Shown: positions 4,524 through 7,068 of the stretch, one piece after another
Layout of the letters: the number at the start of each line of letters is the position of its first letter
How positions within the stretch are numbered: the stretch's first letter is position 1
Source: Vulcanimicrobiia bacterium
Lineage (GTDB): Bacteria > Eremiobacterota > Eremiobacteria > Baltobacterales > Baltobacteraceae
Length of the DNA stretch: 7,068 bases
Direction of reading: 5' to 3'
Assembly (NCBI GenBank): GCA_024281135.1
Contig: JAMXLG010000388.1
Span: 1-7,068, forward strand
The notes under the pieces: generated by a model
Database searches by the model: none
Seen by the model: only the letters and a program-made list of their open reading frames with translations
Told to the model about the DNA's origin: nothing
Translations under genes and position numbers: made by a program

Positions 4524-6356
4524 ATGAGATTCCGTATAGGCGTTGCGGCTTCTGCCGCCGCCGTTTTCGCCTTATCTGCTTGCGGCGGGGGAGGCTCGAA
4601 CTCGATCCCCGCGACCTCGAACCTCACACCCGAATCCGTCCCAAATAGTAGTCCTGTAGACAACGCCATGTACGCCGCCTTTCCAAGCGCGGCTCCTCAG
4701 GGTGTCCGCATTTACGTACATCTTCCGCTGCGCAACGGCGATCAACTCGATCAACTCCTTGCGCAACAAAGCGACAAGTCTTCACCGAACTATCATCACT
4801 GGCTCACTCCGGCGCAGTTCCGCGCAGAATACGCGCCGACGGCAGCCGATTTACGTACCGTTTCAACCGTGTTGAACACGCAAGGCTTTCACACGACGAT
4901 TACGACCCAAGGCGTCGTCGCCGATGCACCCCAAGCGACGGTTGAGAAAGCCTTCGGCGTGCATTTGACGCGCCGCATGGCGACGCTCTCGCGTGGAAAA
5001 GCCGCGACGCCGATGCTGCAAGCCGACAGAGCTCCTGTCATGCCGGCAGCATTGAAATCCGTCAACGCGCAGGTAGCGGCCTTCGCTCCGCTTCCGGCGA
5101 TGCGTCCGCAATCCATGCGTGTTTCCGCGGCGCCGATTTCCGAGAACCGCTACGGCGTCGACGGACCGTATTGGTTCGACGGGCTCAAGCAGGCGTATGA
5201 ATATCCGTCGTACACCTCCGCAAACGGTGCGGGACGCACGATTGCGATTCTCGCAGCAAGCGATTTCCTCGATAGCGATGTGGCAGCGTACTTCGCGCAC
5301 GAAAATCTCACGCCGCCGACCGTTGTACGGCGTCTCGTCGATGGCGGAAGCCTGCCATTCAATATCAACAACAGCAACTCAGATGAGGTCTCGCTCGACG
5401 TTCAGCAATCCGGCGGCTCCGCACCGGGTGCGAAGATTGTCGTGTACGAAGCCCCTGACGCATCGATCGTGCCATCGTTCCTCGACATGTATACCGCGAT
5501 CGTCGACGATAACCAAGCCGACGTATCGAGCGCGTCGTTCGGACTCTGTGAACTCTATTTTGGCGCAGCATACAACGGCGGACAAGATTTCACGTATCTC
5601 TTCCAGACATTCCACGATGTCTTCCGTCAAGGAAATGCGCAAGGCATCACGTTCGTAAACTCTTCGGGCGACAACGGCGCGCTGGGATGCACGGATACGA
5701 GCTTCGCCACGGCGACAAAGGGCGTCCAATGGCCTGCGAACGACCCGGACAACACCGGAGTCGGCGGCACGAATCTCCAGACGACCTATGTAGCGGGTTC
5801 GATGGATTCGGCTTATGTGTCGCAAAACGCATATTATGACACGTTCTCGGCGAGCTCTGGTGAACCGGCGGGAGCGGTTTGGGGTTCGGGTGGCGGCATC
5901 AGCACTTACTTTAGCAGGCCGATCTATCAAAGCTTCATCAACACCGAATCGAAGATGCGCACCGTGCCCGACGTCGCGATGCACATGGGCGGCTGCCCGT
6001 ACGGCTCCGTTACGCCGTGCGGCGCCAATCGAAGCGCCGATGTTACGGCACTCGGTGGTTCGTTCTATCTTCTGATCGGAACGAGCGCTGCAGCGCCCGA
6101 ATTCGCCGGCTTGCAAGCCATTCAAGATCAAGTGCTCGGCGGCCGCGCGGGTAACGCGAACTACTTGATCTACACGCTTGCGAAAGTGGGCAAAGATTCC
6201 GTCTTCCGCGATGACATCCGTGGAGATAACGGCGGTTACAAGACAAAGAATGGATACAACTACGTGCTCGGCGTCGGAACGCCGCGTGGAAGAGCGTACG
6301 CGCTCGATCCATTCGCCCCGCTCGCCGGCATCCCGGAAACCGCGAGCAACCCGTAA
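4524..6356 (+). CDS. S53 family (sedolisin/kumamolisin-type) serine-carboxyl peptidase, predicted lipoprotein precursor
   Basis: A 610-residue exported acid protease precursor. Residues 1-20 form a lipoprotein signal with lipobox LSAC (Cys20), followed by GGGG. Residues about 45-200 are the pro-kumamolisin activation domain, with SSPNYHHWLTPAQF and VEKAFGVHL. The peptidase domain runs from about 205 to 600. The catalytic Glu288 and Asp292 lie in SDEVSLDV, the oxyanion Asp383 in SSGD, and the nucleophile Ser521 in GTSAAAP, so all four key residues are present and the enzyme should be active. The C-terminal calcium region has DDI (563-565), but the usual GxGxD ligand motif reads KNGYN (575-579), with Asn in place of the Asp. 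The family cleaves proteins at acidic pH after self-removal of the propeptide. The ATG at 4524 starts a good signal peptide, though only a distant GGGG (4507-4510) could serve as Shine-Dalgarno. A strong terminator follows. Cleavage after the propeptide would free the enzyme from its lipid anchor. Confidence 0.95.
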   Translation: MRFRIGVAASAAAVFALSACGGGGSNSIPATSNLTPESVPNSSPVDNAMYAAFPSAAPQGVRIYVHLPLRNGDQLDQLLAQQSDKSSPNYHHWLTPAQFRAEYAPTAADLRTVSTVLNTQGFHTTITTQGVVADAPQATVEKAFGVHLTRRMATLSRGKAATPMLQADRAPVMPAALKSVNAQVAAFAPLPAMRPQSMRVSAAPISENRYGVDGPYWFDGLKQAYEYPSYTSANGAGRTIAILAASDFLDSDVAAYFAHENLTPPTVVRRLVDGGSLPFNINNSNSDEVSLDVQQSGGSAPGAKIVVYEAPDASIVPSFLDMYTAIVDDNQADVSSASFGLCELYFGAAYNGGQDFTYLFQTFHDVFRQGNAQGITFVNSSGDNGALGCTDTSFATATKGVQWPANDPDNTGVGGTNLQTTYVAGSMDSAYVSQNAYYDTFSASSGEPAGAVWGSGGGISTYFSRPIYQSFINTESKMRTVPDVAMHMGGCPYGSVTPCGANRSADVTALGGSFYLLIGTSAAAPEFAGLQAIQDQVLGGRAGNANYLIYTLAKVGKDSVFRDDIRGDNGGYKTKNGYNYVLGVGTPRGRAYALDPFAPLAGIPETASNP

Positions 6357-6381
6357 TCAGCGGCTCCACACGGTAACACGG

Positions 6382-6411
6382 ACGCCCGGGCGCTTAAATG
6401 AGCCCGGGCGT
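6382..6411 (+). terminator. Rho-independent terminator of the S53 protease gene, overlapping the convergent gene's stop codon
   Basis: A perfect 10-bp GC-rich stem, ACGCCCGGGC (6382-6391) with GCCCGGGCGT (6402-6411), encloses a 10-nt loop and is followed on the plus strand by the T-rich TTACTCTTTG. It lies 25 nt after the protease stop. The loop contains the TAA stop (6394-6396, minus strand) of the opposing membrane-protein gene, whose last codons form the right arm. On the minus strand no T-run follows, so it probably works mainly for the protease transcript. Confidence 0.8.
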
Positions 6412-7068
6412 TACTCTTTGCATCGCGATGCGCACGTTGACGAACAGCGCAAGCATTCCAGCCAAGCCGAGGATACCGCCGCACGCGACGAGTCCCGATG
6501 ACGGCAGGGCAACACCGAGCGCGAGCATCAGCACCGCGAGTTGATCGAGAACGACCGCTGTCCAGGCGACGCGCATATCGAGCATTTGCCACGGACGCGT
6601 TTCGTTTTCTTCGCCCCCAAAGGTCGTCGCAATCACGCGGATGCCGAGATGATGCAAATGCGCGTTGACCATCTGTCCAATCCATCCGGCGAGCGCAACC
6701 ACGACCGCAATCGTATAATCACCAAGGACCGCAGCAACGGCCGCGATGACGAGCCATGTCAACGACGCTGCGATGAAAAGGTGCGATGGACGATTCGGCG
6801 TCGTCGCCCGGCGCACGCGGTCAAAAGTATCGGTCGCATAAAGCAGCGCGGCTACGAGGCCCAGCGCGAAACCCAACGTCGTCAGAATGGCGCTTCCCAC
6901 GCCAAACCCCGCGGCCACAATGAGCGCGCAGAGCATCATGATGCTGTTCGAAACGATATGAAGCGGCCGCCAACGCGACTGCGCTCGTAACATGGGGTTG
7001 AACGTCCGCGCGGACACACCCATCGTCAACAACGTGAGCCAGCCAATGATCGCGAGTGCCGCATGGAC
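6394..7068 (-). CDS. Seven-helix His-containing integral membrane protein, 5' end beyond the window (possibly heme-copper/NnrS-like)
   Basis: The frame is open to the right edge, so this is a partial gene of at least 224 residues; the true start lies outside. The visible part has about seven hydrophobic helices. It begins HAALAIIGWLTLL, a His-Ala-x-Leu plus Gly-Trp pattern seen in heme-copper-oxidase-like and NnrS-type membrane proteins. Further His occur at helix ends: PLHIVSN, PSHLF and, in the fifth helix, GQMVNAHLHHLGIR. A polar loop, GGEENETRPWQMLD, precedes the sixth helix. These His could bind heme or metal, but the family assignment is a resemblance I cannot confirm. The gene is convergent with the S53 protease, and its stop sits in the loop of that gene's terminator. 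An internal TTG at 7032 is not a likely start because membrane-like sequence continues upstream of it. Confidence 0.7.
   Translation of the reverse strand, partial: VHAALAIIGWLTLLTMGVSARTFNPMLRAQSRWRPLHIVSNSIMMLCALIVAAGFGVGSAILTTLGFALGLVAALLYATDTFDRVRRATTPNRPSHLFIAASLTWLVIAAVAAVLGDYTIAVVVALAGWIGQMVNAHLHHLGIRVIATTFGGEENETRPWQMLDMRVAWTAVVLDQLAVLMLALGVALPSSGLVACGGILGLAGMLALFVNVRIAMQRVTPGLI

Noticed and set aside
5379..6131. Long open frame (250 codons) on the minus strand opposite the protease gene
   Set aside because: The predicted product is Arg-rich with no recognisable domain, as expected for an antisense shadow of a GC-rich gene. The plus-strand frame is an unmistakable S53 peptidase.
6541..6990. 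149-codon plus-strand frame opposite the right-edge membrane protein
   Set aside because: The translation is a charged Arg/His-rich sequence without domain or start signal, while the minus-strand frame gives well-formed membrane helices.

Overview
The window is moderately GC-rich bacterial chromosomal DNA, densely packed with genes on both strands. It holds seven protein genes and one tRNA, with no insertion sequence, phage gene, CRISPR array or other sign of a mobile element. The organism is not identifiable with certainty. A sedolisin-type protease with a Cys-Gly-Gly-Gly-Gly lipoprotein N-terminus, an uncharacterised Gly/Tyr-rich secreted protein, and several start codons without a Shine-Dalgarno sequence would suit an uncultured soil lineage such as Eremiobacterota (WPS-2) or an acidobacterium. 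That is an impression from protein style, not a measured placement.

Left block (1-2252). A COG0701/DUF318 permease (minus strand, 11-1132) is divergent from a CGNR zinc-finger regulator (plus strand, 1174-1728). They are separated by only 41 bp. That gap carries a near-consensus promoter for the permease (TTGACA, 17 bp, TATAAG), placed so that the transcript would begin at or next to the start codon. An imperfect inverted repeat (1157-1187) covers both the permease -35 box and the start codon of the regulator. The simplest reading is an autoregulated repressor controlling a metal or metalloid-type permease with a His-rich tail. A DUF1203 protein (1782-2252) follows.

Middle block (2253-3666). 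An MFS transporter (2327-3559) has a strong Shine-Dalgarno sequence embedded in a 14-bp palindrome. Just upstream is a bulged hairpin, so the 65-70 nt leader looks like a candidate structured regulatory RNA. A tRNA-Ser(UGA) lies convergently on the minus strand (3580-3666).

Right block (3667-7068). A small secreted Gly/Tyr-rich protein (minus, 3730-4293) is divergent from a lipid-anchored S53 pro-protease (plus, 4524-6356). The 230 bp between them contain inverted and direct repeats. A strong rho-independent terminator (6382-6411) ends the protease gene, and its loop contains the stop codon of a convergent seven-helix membrane protein (minus, 6394 to beyond the right edge).

The best candidates for something undescribed are the CGNR/permease divergent promoter with leaderless architecture, and the MFS leader RNA. 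Neither can be proved from sequence alone.
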